From assembly GCF_007786455.1 (NCBI RefSeq), contig NZ_VNJK01000001.1:124001-188000 (forward strand): a DNA stretch of 64,000 bases. The letters are read 5' to 3'. Shown here one piece after another: positions 54,124 to 62,951 of the stretch; within the stretch, counting starts at the first letter, position 1; each line of letters begins with the position of its first letter. Both the position numbers and the translations under genes were made by a program. The notes under the pieces are model-generated. The model did no database searches. It was not told the origin of the DNA and worked only from the letters and a program-made list of their open reading frames with translations. The stretch comes from Paenibacillus agilis. Its GTDB lineage: Bacteria > Bacillota > Bacilli > Paenibacillales > Paenibacillaceae.

Positions 54124-55343
54124 ATCATCTTTATACACCTAATACAGGTGATGGTTCTCAAAGAAAACATATTGCTGTCGTAAATATCCGTGCTCACGGT
54201 CATATTAACCCTACATTAGGAATTGTAGAGGAACTGGTGAAGCAGGGGCATCGGGTTACGTACGTGGTCACGGAAGAGTTTGTGTCAGTAATAGAAGCGA
54301 CAGGTGCGGAGGCGCGTATTTATCAATCGTTATTCCCTGCTAACCTCACAATGAAGAGGCAGCCTATGGAGGATATGGCTTTCGGCATGGATTTATTTTT
54401 TAATGAAGCCCAGCAAATGTTCCCGCAGTTGGAAGCGATATATGAAGATGACAAGCCTGATTTGGTATTGTTTGATTTTATGGCTTGGATAGGGAGCGTG
54501 GCAGCTTCTAAGTGGGGTGTTCCTTCTATCCAACTTTGCTCCTCCTATCCGCATGATAAACAGGACCCCATGTATGAAGAGATGATGAAAATGCCCGAAT
54601 TTGCTGCTCATGCAGAAAAGGTAGCCCGCTATATTCATGACCTCCAAATCGAAGAATTAACGATGGAATCTTTGATGTTTAAGCAAGAGTTGTCCATTGT
54701 TTTTATGCCTCGACAATTCCATTACGAAGGGGATTCCTTTGATGAGCGCTACCAATTTGTAGGGCCGTGCCTCCGTACAGAGCACAATCAAACGGGCTGG
54801 AGCCCACCAACAGATGACCGACCTATTCTATACATTTCGCTTGGTACCGTATTTAACGATTGGCCTGAATTTTTCAATCAATGTATGGAAGCCTTCGGCA
54901 GTACATCCTGGCATGTTGTGCTTGTTGTTGGCAAACATCTTGCCACGGAGCAACTGCAAACGGTCCCAGATAATTTCGAGGTTCATGCGACTGTGCCGCA
55001 ATTAGCAGTACTGCAGCATGCGAAGTTGTTTATTTCTCACGGCGGTATGAACAGTACGATGGAAGCGATGCTGCATCGTGTTCCGCTGGTTGTTATTCCA
55101 CAGATGCAAGAACAGGAGAGGACTGCCAATCGTGTAGCTACCCTAGGATTAGGTTATTATTTGAAGCCAGAGGGTGTAACGGTAGAGAAGCTGCGTGAAG
55201 CAGTTCAAACGGTTGCGGGACATGAATGCATGTTAGAGCGAGTCAAGCAAATGAGTCAGCATATTCATGCTGCAGGCGGAACTGTGCGTGCAGTGGAGTT
55301 GATTGAACAGCGGTTGCTTATGGCGGAGGTTGTTGCTAAATAG
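54120..55343 (+). CDS. MGT-family glycosyltransferase (macrolide/flavonoid type)
   Basis: A 407-residue GT1-fold UDP-glycosyltransferase. The N-terminus has NIRAHGHINPTLGI for acceptor binding; the C-terminal donor site is LFISHGGMNSTMEAMLHRVPLVVIPQ. It is close in type to Bacillus YjiC/YdhE and macrolide glycosyltransferases, which glucosylate small aromatic or macrolide acceptors and can confer antibiotic tolerance. AAGGAGG lies 7 nt before the ATG. Confidence 0.92.
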   Translation: MNHLYTPNTGDGSQRKHIAVVNIRAHGHINPTLGIVEELVKQGHRVTYVVTEEFVSVIEATGAEARIYQSLFPANLTMKRQPMEDMAFGMDLFFNEAQQMFPQLEAIYEDDKPDLVLFDFMAWIGSVAASKWGVPSIQLCSSYPHDKQDPMYEEMMKMPEFAAHAEKVARYIHDLQIEELTMESLMFKQELSIVFMPRQFHYEGDSFDERYQFVGPCLRTEHNQTGWSPPTDDRPILYISLGTVFNDWPEFFNQCMEAFGSTSWHVVLVVGKHLATEQLQTVPDNFEVHATVPQLAVLQHAKLFISHGGMNSTMEAMLHRVPLVVIPQMQEQERTANRVATLGLGYYLKPEGVTVEKLREAVQTVAGHECMLERVKQMSQHIHAAGGTVRAVELIEQRLLMAEVVAK

Positions 55344-55377
55344 GAATCAAGGTAGATGGAAGAGAGCTAGAGCCTAG

Positions 55378-55420
55378 AGCCAATGTCGTATAAACAACGT
55401 ACAGGCATTGGCTTATATTT
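55378..55420 (+). terminator. Probable terminator after glycosyltransferase gene
   Basis: Stem AGCCAATG / CATTGGCT with a T/A-rich tail (TATATTTTG). Confidence 0.6.
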
Positions 55421-55490
55421 TGAAATAGCAGCAAGGAACCCAAGTGTAAGGCTCCCCACCACTTTATTTAAGCAATTAACAAATCCGTAT

Positions 55491-55604
55491 TTATGAAGCG
55501 TTTTTCACATGAGGATTGGCATGAAATTCCCACCTGTTACTGGTTAAAAATGAAACCAAATGATCTACTTCATTTTCGAATTTTTTAAATATAAGTTTAC
55601 TCAT
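55491..55604 (-). pseudogene. Truncated GNAT acetyltransferase N-terminus
   Basis: A 37-codon frame on the minus strand, 7 nt after GGGAGGG. It reads FKKFENEVDHLVSFLTSNRW then FHANPHV and stops. This looks like the first 35 or so residues of GNAT acetyltransferases with an FLTS.W.FH.NP start. No continuation was seen in the next 70 nt. Either a decayed gene or a short ORF. Together with the terminator and promoter around it, this accounts for the 450-nt gap before 55793. Confidence 0.45.
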
Positions 55605-55705
55605 CGTCATTCCCTCCCTGTACTGTATATTTAGATAAATAGGTGTAATTTACCTTTTTATTTGGGTAATAAAGTACTTTTTTCGAAATTATTGTTTTTA
55701 TTCAC

Positions 55706-55736
55706 TTGACCCTTACGTTACGTAATAGCTTACTGT
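55706..55736 (+). promoter_or_regulatory. MerR-type promoter/operator of DUF2268 gene
   Basis: -35 TTGACC and -10 TACTGT are separated by 19 nt, the overlong spacing that MerR activators correct. The spacer CTTACGTTACGTAATAGCT contains the palindrome TTACGT-T-ACGTAA. A near-identical element precedes the MerR gene at 59358. Confidence 0.75.
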
Positions 55737-55792
55737 GTTGTTTAACAAAGTGCAGCACAATGAGGCTGACGAAATGTGAGGAGTGAAACAGC

Positions 55793-56689
55793 ATGAATAT
55801 TCAATGGGTAGATACGATAAAACAATACGAGCAGCTTTATCAACTTCCAATAGAGAAGCGTCGTGATTATTTTCGTTATGAGATGATGGGGCCGTTTGAA
55901 GACATGTGGAGCACGATCCAAGTGCCGCTGAAACCAGCGACAGAGGGCGGCTATGATGTGGTGATGGCTTGTGAAATGATGGGGATTTTAGCATTGGATG
56001 AAGATGAGCGCGGCTTAGCAGCCGTGGAGATGATCAAAGCGAGTCAAGCCGAACAACTATTGCAGCGCTCTTTGCAGGAATGCGTTCAGCACATGGAACA
56101 AGCAGGATTGCGTGTGGCAAGGGAGCAACTAAAAGCGGGGATGTATTTTGGAAATCCAGAAAAGCTTGAGCCGCATAACGGCTATTCTGGATTCGGCGGT
56201 ATTCCAGGTTTTATTCAGCTTTACATTTATCCAAACGAGTACAATCTTAAGCGGCTTCCTGCTTTGATTGCGCACGAGTTTCATCATAATATACGATTCT
56301 CGTATTTTGATTGGAGCCATGGAGATGTCACGTTAGGGGAATATATGATTATTGAAGGACTAGCTGAATCGTTTGCGGCTGCCATGTATGGTGAGGAGCT
56401 TATTGGCCCGTGGGTTACTTCCCTTGATGAGGACGATTTAGCTTATTCCATTGAGGTGATGCGAACTGCACAGGATAAAAAAGGTTTTGACGCCGTAAGC
56501 GGCTATATGTTTGGCGATGAAATAGCCAAGGCACAAGGATATACGCCTGTTGGGATGTCTTATGGTGCTGGCTATGCGGTTGGCTATCATATCGTACAGT
56601 CGTTTCTCAAACGCAACAACGTTAGTATTACAGGAGCTACTTTGATGAAGGCATCGGACATTATACAGGGTAGTGATGTGTTCAATTGA
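55793..56689 (+). CDS. DUF2268 putative zinc protease (YjaZ-like)
   Basis: A 298-residue soluble protein of the DUF2268/YjaZ family. The zinc-protease motif is HEFHHN (about residue 162), followed by IIEGLAES, which supplies the third ligand region. YIYPNEYNLKRLPALIAHEF precedes the motif as in other members. GAGGAG precedes the ATG. The MerR-type promoter ties it to the MerR/TipAS regulator 2.6 kb downstream; in related bacteria members of this family are often next to MerR genes. The substrate is not known. Confidence 0.88.
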   Translation: MNIQWVDTIKQYEQLYQLPIEKRRDYFRYEMMGPFEDMWSTIQVPLKPATEGGYDVVMACEMMGILALDEDERGLAAVEMIKASQAEQLLQRSLQECVQHMEQAGLRVAREQLKAGMYFGNPEKLEPHNGYSGFGGIPGFIQLYIYPNEYNLKRLPALIAHEFHHNIRFSYFDWSHGDVTLGEYMIIEGLAESFAAAMYGEELIGPWVTSLDEDDLAYSIEVMRTAQDKKGFDAVSGYMFGDEIAKAQGYTPVGMSYGAGYAVGYHIVQSFLKRNNVSITGATLMKASDIIQGSDVFN

Positions 56690-56759
56690 TAAGAGGTAGA
56701 ATAGTTGGAAATAACAAATAACTTGGTTCTGATATCGTATTTGCATCGTAATGTAACGA

Positions 56760-56806
56760 GGAAGAGCAGGCTCCGACCTTAGCATCGGATGACCTGCTCT
56801 TATTGC
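56760..56806. terminator. Bidirectional terminator between convergent genes
   Basis: Stem AAGAGCAGG / CCTGCTCTT with an inner TCCGA / TCGGA stem. It overlaps the stop codon of the minus-strand membrane-protein gene. Confidence 0.7.
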
Positions 56807-57543
56807 TCATAGGATACATACCCTCTTCTACGTCGAAGCCATGTTGATAGTCCAAACGGTGCATACAAAATAATAAACATGACAAAAGCGACTGCTTCCA
56901 GCGATAAAATATACCATGGATATGGGCCTAATACGTCAAGCAAAGATGCTGTTTCTGGCTTGCGAGCCAAGAACATATAATTGCCGCCAGTCAAGTAATT
57001 AATAGAACCAACGACGACGAGCAGTACATTGAGAAATGCCATCGCGAGTCCGACCGATTTCCAAGTTGGCCGGTATTTTTCCACCCACACCATATACAGT
57101 ACTGCTAAAATAATGACGATATGCGCCAAGAAGAATTGTAAAAAACGAAAGTGTGGGAACGGATATCCGAGTGCTGGTGTTAACAACGCTTGCAGCGCTC
57201 CCCCGATTCCTGTAAAGTAAACGATGCTGAAAATAAAGCGGCTGCGAAATAGTAGCATAAACACGCATAAGTATAGCGAAATACTGCATAGTTCAAGCGG
57301 AAGCGTATCGGATACGTCATATACACCGCCTGTCACATACCATACATTTAGCGATACCTCTGCTAACACAAGCAAGCCTATCAGTGTAAATCTAGTGTGC
57401 TTGCTGCGCTTCTCATCCCGCAACCAAAATCGGCACACATACAGCAGCCCAATCGAAGCGGCAAAGAGAAGCAGCGCAACGAGATGAGCAGATGAGAAAG
57501 CTTGGAAGGTGTTCGGATCGTAGGTGTCGAACCATGAAACCAT
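56800..57543 (-). CDS. TIGR02206 family membrane protein (YwaF-like)
   Basis: A 247-residue integral membrane protein with seven predicted helices. FSSAHLVALLLFAASIGLLY near the start, LPLELCSISLY and HIVIILAVLYMV match the TIGR02206/YwaF family; the LELC and FQFFLAH segments are conserved there. ATG at 57543 follows AAAGGGGCG. Function of the family is unknown. Confidence 0.88.
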   Translation of the reverse strand: MVSWFDTYDPNTFQAFSSAHLVALLLFAASIGLLYVCRFWLRDEKRSKHTRFTLIGLLVLAEVSLNVWYVTGGVYDVSDTLPLELCSISLYLCVFMLLFRSRFIFSIVYFTGIGGALQALLTPALGYPFPHFRFLQFFLAHIVIILAVLYMVWVEKYRPTWKSVGLAMAFLNVLLVVVGSINYLTGGNYMFLARKPETASLLDVLGPYPWYILSLEAVAFVMFIILYAPFGLSTWLRRRRGYVSYEQ

Positions 57544-57653
57544 TAACAACGCCCCTTTGTTCTTGTAAGCCTTTCCTTAATAATTCCAATATACTATAAA
57601 ATCCCAAATTAAACTCTAGTTAATTTCACTATGCATAACGAGCTATTCTGACG

Positions 57654-57677
57654 AATAAACGAACCTGTTCGTTTATT
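57654..57677. other. Perfect 24-bp palindrome
   Basis: AATAAACGAAC and GTTCGTTTATT around CT, about 110 nt upstream of the TIGR02206 gene start. It contains CGAAC-N2-GTTCG, near but not equal to the LexA box (which has N4). It could be a repressor site or a small hairpin. Confidence 0.5.
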
Positions 57678-57768
57678 TATTGTTTGCTTATAGGTAGCGC
57701 TTAGGCAGCGCCTTTAAGGTGGAATCAGGCATAGTTTCATTTATGGGAAGCGCCTAGTTTAGAAATGC

Positions 57769-57944
57769 GACAAATATGCAGTTATTTCATCTGAAAATAC
57801 TCTTATTTAAGGGATTATGGTCAAAAATGCATTTATTTTGGTCTCTTTTCCTATTTAAGTGCCTAATCGAGAAAAATAACTGCATATTTGTCCTTATTTA
57901 TCGAAAAATGATGGTTTCTACTTAAAATAGCTGCACTTTTGTCC
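57769..57944 (-). repeat. 176-bp intergenic repeat, copy B (inverted)
   Basis: On the minus strand it begins GGACAAAAGTGCAGCTATTT and ends AACTGCATATTTGTC. It aligns end to end, without gaps, with copy A (26976-27151) and differs by scattered substitutions. The same four internal TGCA-centred units occur in the same order. It occupies the centre of a 640-nt gene-free region (57550-58189) that also has the palindrome at 57654 and the murB terminator. Confidence 0.8.
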
Positions 57945-58078
57945 GCTCCATCTTTATTTATGCGCTCATACTATACGCTCATTTGGAGGATTGCGCAAAT
58001 ACGAGCTGTCCCACGTTAATTTTGCGCCCAACAATCAGCAGAAAACCATCAACCATCAACAATTAACCGTCACGAATC

Positions 58079-58129
58079 AATAAAAAATAACCTCCCATCT
58101 CTATGCGTTATAGATTCGGAAGGTTATTT
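58079..58129 (-). terminator. Intrinsic terminator of murB
   Basis: On the minus strand, stem AAATAACCT / AGGTTATTT followed by TTTATT, about 60 nt after the murB stop. Confidence 0.7.
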
Positions 58130-58189
58130 ACATATTATTAGATTGTTCTTTATTGTTATTTGTTACTCTTAAGAGACAGCCTCTGTATG

Positions 58190-59107
58190 TTACTTGTCTT
58201 CTCCGATAATACGAACTTCCGTCTCCAATTCAACATTGAATCGGTCTTTTACTGTCTGCTGCACGTGATGGATAAGCGCAATATATTCAGTAGCGGTAGC
58301 CTGATCGACATTGACAATGAAGCCAGCATGTTTCGTCGATACTTCTGCACCGCCTACACGAGTACCTTGAAGTCCACTTTCCTGAATCAGTTGGCCAGCG
58401 AAATAACCAGGAGGGCGCTTGAACACACTGCCGCATGAAGGGTATTCCAACGGCTGCTTTGATTCACGCAGATAGGTCAATTCCTCCATTTTTCTTTGAA
58501 TGGGTTCAACATCAGCATGGACAAGCTTAAATGTAGCTTCCAGTACAATGTATTGTTTGCGCCCGATTACACTTGTGCGATAGCCGAGCTCTAGGTCTTC
58601 TTTCGAAAGACGAAGCAGTTCGCCTTCTGAAGTAAGTACGAGCGTATCTTGCAGTACATCGGAAATCTCGCCGCCGTAAGCACCTGCATTCATATAGAGT
58701 GCTCCACCTACAGAGCCAGGTATGCCGCAAGCAAATTCTAAGCCAGATAGGCTGTGCTTCAGTGCGAATTTGGAAGTATCAATAATAGCGGCTCCGCTTT
58801 GTGCAACGACGAGCGAGTCAGAAACGCGAATGTCCGTTAATTGCTCGAAGCTTAATACGATACCGCGAATACCACCATCCCGAACAATGACGTTGGAGCC
58901 AAAGCCCAATATGGTAATGGGGATATCGTGTTGACGAGCGAAGCGGACGACCTCGGCTGCTTCCTCGTAGGTTGCTGGTGTAACGAATAGATCTGCTGGT
59001 CCGCCCATGCGCGTGTACGTATGCTGACATAATGATTCTTCAAGTTGTATCGATGATTCGGGAATAATCGTTAGTAATTGTTTATAAAGATCAAGCCATT
59101 TACTCAT
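58190..59107 (-). CDS. murB: UDP-N-acetylenolpyruvoylglucosamine reductase
   Basis: A 305-residue flavoenzyme that reduces UDP-GlcNAc-enolpyruvate to UDP-MurNAc in peptidoglycan synthesis. The FAD domain has TRMGGPADLF and LGFGSNVIVRDGG; GLEFACGIPGSVGGALYMNAGAYGGE surrounds the active site; CGSVFKRP holds the proton-donor Ser region, and the C-terminal half has SGLQGTRVGGAEVS. ATG at 59107 with AAAGG 8-9 nt upstream is preferred over 59116. A monocistronic gene with its own terminator. Confidence 0.95.
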   Translation of the reverse strand: MSKWLDLYKQLLTIIPESSIQLEESLCQHTYTRMGGPADLFVTPATYEEAAEVVRFARQHDIPITILGFGSNVIVRDGGIRGIVLSFEQLTDIRVSDSLVVAQSGAAIIDTSKFALKHSLSGLEFACGIPGSVGGALYMNAGAYGGEISDVLQDTLVLTSEGELLRLSKEDLELGYRTSVIGRKQYIVLEATFKLVHADVEPIQRKMEELTYLRESKQPLEYPSCGSVFKRPPGYFAGQLIQESGLQGTRVGGAEVSTKHAGFIVNVDQATATEYIALIHHVQQTVKDRFNVELETEVRIIGEDK

Positions 59108-59304
59108 ATTGTTCATCCTTTATGTGTGATTAACCCTATCATTATATCAATCATTGACGGAATGAGCCATGATGGAATATACATCGGATAATTCCAGCCC
59201 GTCATATATCGTATGTGCATCTGCCTTTATAGTTGCTAGTACAATTAATGGAATGAGCGTCTGTATCTTAATCTGGACATTATCATTAAAATAGAAATGA
59301 CGCA

Positions 59305-59335
59305 TTGACTCTGACGTAACGTTATAGTTTATTCT
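59305..59335 (+). promoter_or_regulatory. MerR-type promoter/operator of the merR gene
   Basis: -35 TTGACT, a 19-nt spacer CTGACGTAACGTTATAGTT and -10 TATTCT, 22 nt before the regulator start. The spacer matches the DUF2268-gene element at 15 of 19 positions, including the ACGTxACGT core, so the regulator probably binds both. Confidence 0.8.
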
Positions 59336-59357
59336 AAATTTACGAGGTGATGAGGAG

Positions 59358-60116
59358 ATGTACAAAGTGAAAGAGGTGGCGGACTTGGCGGGGATCAGTG
59401 TGCGCACACTGCATCATTACGACAGCATTGGACTGTTGAAGCCAAGGAAGATGGAAGAGAACGGGTACCGATATTATACGGATGATGATCTAGAGCGGCT
59501 GCAGCAAATTCTCTTTTTTAAAGAGTTGGAAGTTCCGCTCGTTGAGATTCAGCGCATTATCGATCATCCGAGCTTCGATCGCAAGCACGCCCTCGTCTCC
59601 CATAGAAGCATGATGCTGCAGAAGAAAAGTCGCCTCGAACGATTGATTCATACGGTGGAGGAAACTCTCCAATCGATGAAAGGAGTTATTGCGATGACCA
59701 AAGAAGAAATGTTCGAGTCTTTCGATATGGCTGAAATAGAAGAGCATCAGAAGAAATATGAGCAGGAAGTAGAAGAAAAGTATGGGCACACGGATGCTTA
59801 TAAAGAATCGATGGAGAAAACATCGACTTATACGGCTGATGATTGGAAGCAAATTAAGCATGAGTGGGACTATCTCTACAAGCAAATTGCGGAGCGGATG
59901 GATAAAGGCCCTGCGGATGAAGAGGTGCAGGAGTTAATTAGCGAATACCGCTCATTAATTACAGCGAATTTCTACAATTGCACGTTGGAAATATTCCGTG
60001 GACTTGGGGATCTATATACGTCAGATCCTCGGTTTACCAAAAATATCGATAAAGTTAAGCCTGGATTAGCATCTTTCTTGCAGCAGGCGATGCATATCTA
60101 TTGTGATCGTCAATAA
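59358..60116 (+). CDS. MerR-family regulator with TipAS drug-binding domain
   Basis: A 252-residue activator. Residues 1-70 are the MerR winged helix (YKVKEVADLAGISVRTLHHYD); 75-115 form a dimerising coiled coil; 120-250 is a TipAS antibiotic-recognition domain (EEVQELISEYRSL, SDPRFTKNIDKVKPGLASFL). TipAL/Mta-type proteins bind drugs or hydrophobic ligands and switch on promoters with 19-bp spacers. Such a promoter lies directly upstream (autoregulation) and another before the DUF2268 gene. AGGTGA precedes the ATG. Confidence 0.92.
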   Translation: MYKVKEVADLAGISVRTLHHYDSIGLLKPRKMEENGYRYYTDDDLERLQQILFFKELEVPLVEIQRIIDHPSFDRKHALVSHRSMMLQKKSRLERLIHTVEETLQSMKGVIAMTKEEMFESFDMAEIEEHQKKYEQEVEEKYGHTDAYKESMEKTSTYTADDWKQIKHEWDYLYKQIAERMDKGPADEEVQELISEYRSLITANFYNCTLEIFRGLGDLYTSDPRFTKNIDKVKPGLASFLQQAMHIYCDRQ

Positions 60117-60143
60117 ACGAAGCCATTCTGGCTTCGTTTTTTT
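60116..60143 (+). terminator. Intrinsic terminator after merR gene
   Basis: Perfect 9-bp stem AACGAAGCC / GGCTTCGTT around ATTCT, followed by seven T. The stem begins at the stop codon. Confidence 0.92.
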
Positions 60144-60254
60144 ATGTAGGTCTACTTAGTTGCTGGCCATGATGACGATAACCGACACGATTATTGCTAG
60201 CATTCATACGATGATAGAGAGATAATCCATTGCTAGTATAAGGAGGTGGGATTT

Positions 60255-61025
60255 ATGGCTACGCTAATATCTCATTTTTACAATGAAGAGTATTTGCTCC
60301 CGTGGTGGTTAATGCATCATACGAAACTATTTGATCGCGGTATTTTAATTAATCGGGGCTCAACAGATCGCTCTATAGAAATATGCCGAACATTCGCCCC
60401 TCATTGGGAAGTACGAAATTCTCGAGTCCCTCAATTCGATGCGATCGAAGCAGATCGTGAAGTGATGGATATCGAAAAAGAGTGTATGGGCTGGAAAATG
60501 GTCTTAAATACGACTGAATTTCTCTGTGTCCGCAATAAGGAGCAATTTTTCAGTTCCCTTTCTGATAAAAGCATGCGCATGTATTTGATCAAATGGTTTC
60601 TGCTCGGAGATCCCCCGAATTACCCCTATAGCGACCCTGTTTATACAACCCCTTTAGTACAGCAAAGGTTTCATGGCTTCTTCTCCCGTGATCCGAACCA
60701 GCCCTATATGGGTAGGCTGATTCATAATTATGATCATGGTGGCTATACGATCGGTCGACACTGGTCTCCGCATCCCTTTATTCCATATGAAGGGCCTGCT
60801 TATGTATTTAAGTTTATTTACAGTCCGTGGAATGAGGCGATGCAGCGCAGAAAGCTGCAAATCGGGCCTACGCTTTCGATGCACAGCCTCCTAAACAGCT
60901 ACGGTGCTCAGCACATAACGACGCCGGATATGTTGGAGCAAGCTCGTCGGCAATTTGCTCATGGGGTTGTAGATTTACGGCTGCTCCCGGAATATCAATC
61001 ATTATGGCTTACCAGCACCCAATAG
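60255..61025 (+). CDS. Glycosyltransferase family 2-like protein
   Basis: A 256-residue protein with a GT-A-like start (TLISHFYNEEYLLPWWLMHH, NRGSTDRS) as in GT2/GT92-type enzymes; the usual DGS/NDGS reads NRGSTD and no clear DxD is seen, so activity is uncertain. ATG at 60255 follows AGGAGGTGG by about 6 nt. It opens the nucleotide-sugar block and may add a sugar to a cell-surface or spore polysaccharide. Confidence 0.78.
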   Translation: MATLISHFYNEEYLLPWWLMHHTKLFDRGILINRGSTDRSIEICRTFAPHWEVRNSRVPQFDAIEADREVMDIEKECMGWKMVLNTTEFLCVRNKEQFFSSLSDKSMRMYLIKWFLLGDPPNYPYSDPVYTTPLVQQRFHGFFSRDPNQPYMGRLIHNYDHGGYTIGRHWSPHPFIPYEGPAYVFKFIYSPWNEAMQRRKLQIGPTLSMHSLLNSYGAQHITTPDMLEQARRQFAHGVVDLRLLPEYQSLWLTSTQ

Positions 61026-61101
61026 GGATATGGTGCATAAAGTGTGTCAACGACAATCGGTTATTCTTATTGAAAACATGGACAGCTAGGGGTGAAGGTA
61101 A

Positions 61102-61869
61102 GTGAAGGCAGTGATTCTCGCAGGTGGATACGGGACACGAATTGGTGAGGAGACCAACTTGAAGCCGAAGCCAATGGTTGAAATCGGGACGCAGCCGATT
61201 TTGTGGCACATTATGAAAATATTCAGCCACTATGGAATTGGTGAGTTTATTATTTGCTTAGGCTACAAAGGCCATATAATTAAAGATTATTTCTCCAACT
61301 ACCGTATGTATCGGTCAGATTTCACAATTGATATGAATAAGGGTGAGATTACGTATCATGCCACCAACGCAGAGCCATGGAAAGTGACCTTGGTCGATAC
61401 AGGCGAAGGAACAGAGACGGGTGGACGTGTAAAGCGAATTGCAGATTATGTTGGTGATGAAACCTTTTGTCTTACCTATGGCGATGGGGTAGGCAATGTA
61501 AATATAGAAGAGCTGATCCGCAATCATAAACAGCATGGGAAATTAGCTACTGTTACGGCAGTGCAGCCGCCTGGCAGATTTGGCTCTCTTTTAATTGAGG
61601 ATCAAACGGTCATGAACTTTAGAGAGAAGCCTGTAGGGGATGGCGGTTGGATTAATGGCGGCTTTTTTGTTCTGGAACCAGCTGTTTTCAACTATATAGC
61701 AAATGATCAAAGCGTATGGGAAACGGATGTTTTAGCAAAGTTAGCTGAACAGAAGCAGTTGGCAGCTTATCGTCATAATGGTTTCTGGCATCCTATGGAT
61801 ACGATGCGTGATAAGAAAAAGCTGCTGTCGTTATGGGAAGATAATCAAGCGCCTTGGAAGGTTTGGTAA
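61102..61869 (+). CDS. rfbF: Glucose-1-phosphate cytidylyltransferase
   Basis: A 255-residue nucleotidyltransferase that makes CDP-glucose from CTP and glucose-1-phosphate. AVILAGGYGTRIGEET is the nucleotide site, KPKPMVEIG contains the catalytic Lys, YGDGVGNV carries the metal Asp, and FWHPMDTMRDKK is near the end. GTG start after AGGGGTGAAGG. It is followed after 2 nt by rfbG; together they make CDP-4-keto-6-deoxyglucose. Confidence 0.95.
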   Translation: MKAVILAGGYGTRIGEETNLKPKPMVEIGTQPILWHIMKIFSHYGIGEFIICLGYKGHIIKDYFSNYRMYRSDFTIDMNKGEITYHATNAEPWKVTLVDTGEGTETGGRVKRIADYVGDETFCLTYGDGVGNVNIEELIRNHKQHGKLATVTAVQPPGRFGSLLIEDQTVMNFREKPVGDGGWINGGFFVLEPAVFNYIANDQSVWETDVLAKLAEQKQLAAYRHNGFWHPMDTMRDKKKLLSLWEDNQAPWKVW

Positions 61870-61871
61870 GT

Positions 61872-62948
61872 ATGGAGGAACATTCATTTTGGCATCAGAA
61901 AAAAGTATTCATTACAGGTCACACAGGATTCAAAGGAAGCTGGCTTACACTTTGGCTCACCTCACTAGGTGCGCAAGTAATCGGTTATTCTCTCCCTCCC
62001 ACTTCAACTCCTAATTTATTTGAGGCAGCAAAAGTTTCAGAGCTATGTACATCCATCCAAGGGGATATCAATGACTACCCCTCATTATTGCACACTATAA
62101 CCAAATACCAGCCCCAGATTCTACTCCACCTAGCAGCTCAACCGCTAGTCCGACCATCTTATCGAGAACCTGTTTATACGTTTGCTACCAATGTATTGGG
62201 CATCGCCCATGTGCTGGAAGCAGCGAGACATACGAAAAGTGTGCAAGTCATCGTGAATATTACAAGCGATAAGTGCTATCAAAATGACGGGCTCGGGCAT
62301 CAGCATTTCAAAGAACAAGATCCGCTTGGCGGACATGATCCTTATAGTGCTAGCAAAGCATGTGCGGAAATAGTAAGTGACTGCTATCGCAAGTCCTTTT
62401 GGGATGGAGGCTCATCTTCTAACCCAGTATTGGCAACGGCAAGGGCCGGCAATGTAATCGGTGGGGGAGATTGGTCGGAAGGGCGGCTGTTTCCAGACAT
62501 CTTTAGAGCTGCTGCCACAAAGACTTCTCTGAGCATAAGAAATCGAACGGCAATTCGTCCTTGGCAGCATGTGCTGGAACCGTTGCAAGGTTATATACAG
62601 TTGGCTGAAAAATGCTGGGGCAATAGGCAGTATGCTGAAGCATGGAATTTTGGTCCCACTTCACAGGCACATGTAACGGTGGATGAATTAATTCGTCTAG
62701 CTTCCGACCATTGGGGTGAGCCGCTGGATATTCAATATCAATTATCGGATCAGACTGCTTATGAAGTGCCGATCTTGACGTTAGACAGCAGTAAAGCTGT
62801 CCAGCAGTTAGCTTGGCAGCCTAAACTATCGATAGAGAAAGCTGTGGAGTGGACGGTTGCGTGGTATCAGCAATATCAAGCAGGGGCAGATATACGCTTA
62901 TTTACACAGCGGCAAATTGAAGCTTACATCAAGGGAGAAGGAGTGTAG
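61872..62948 (+). CDS. rfbG: CDP-glucose 4,6-dehydratase
   Basis: A 358-residue short-chain dehydrogenase/reductase-type dehydratase. FITGHTGFKGSWLTLWL binds NAD, LAAQPLVRPSY is conserved in this subgroup, and DPYSASKACAE holds the catalytic Tyr-x3-Lys. ATG at 61872 is chosen with GGAAGG upstream; 61854 would overlap rfbF. The product, CDP-4-keto-6-deoxyglucose, is the likely substrate of the methyltransferase encoded next. Confidence 0.95.
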   Translation: MEEHSFWHQKKVFITGHTGFKGSWLTLWLTSLGAQVIGYSLPPTSTPNLFEAAKVSELCTSIQGDINDYPSLLHTITKYQPQILLHLAAQPLVRPSYREPVYTFATNVLGIAHVLEAARHTKSVQVIVNITSDKCYQNDGLGHQHFKEQDPLGGHDPYSASKACAEIVSDCYRKSFWDGGSSSNPVLATARAGNVIGGGDWSEGRLFPDIFRAAATKTSLSIRNRTAIRPWQHVLEPLQGYIQLAEKCWGNRQYAEAWNFGPTSQAHVTVDELIRLASDHWGEPLDIQYQLSDQTAYEVPILTLDSSKAVQQLAWQPKLSIEKAVEWTVAWYQQYQAGADIRLFTQRQIEAYIKGEGV

Positions 62949-62951
62949 AGT

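Noticed and set aside
57654-57677. LexA (SOS) box
   Set aside because: The Bacillota LexA box needs four bases between CGAAC and GTTCG; here there are two, and the gene downstream is not an SOS gene.
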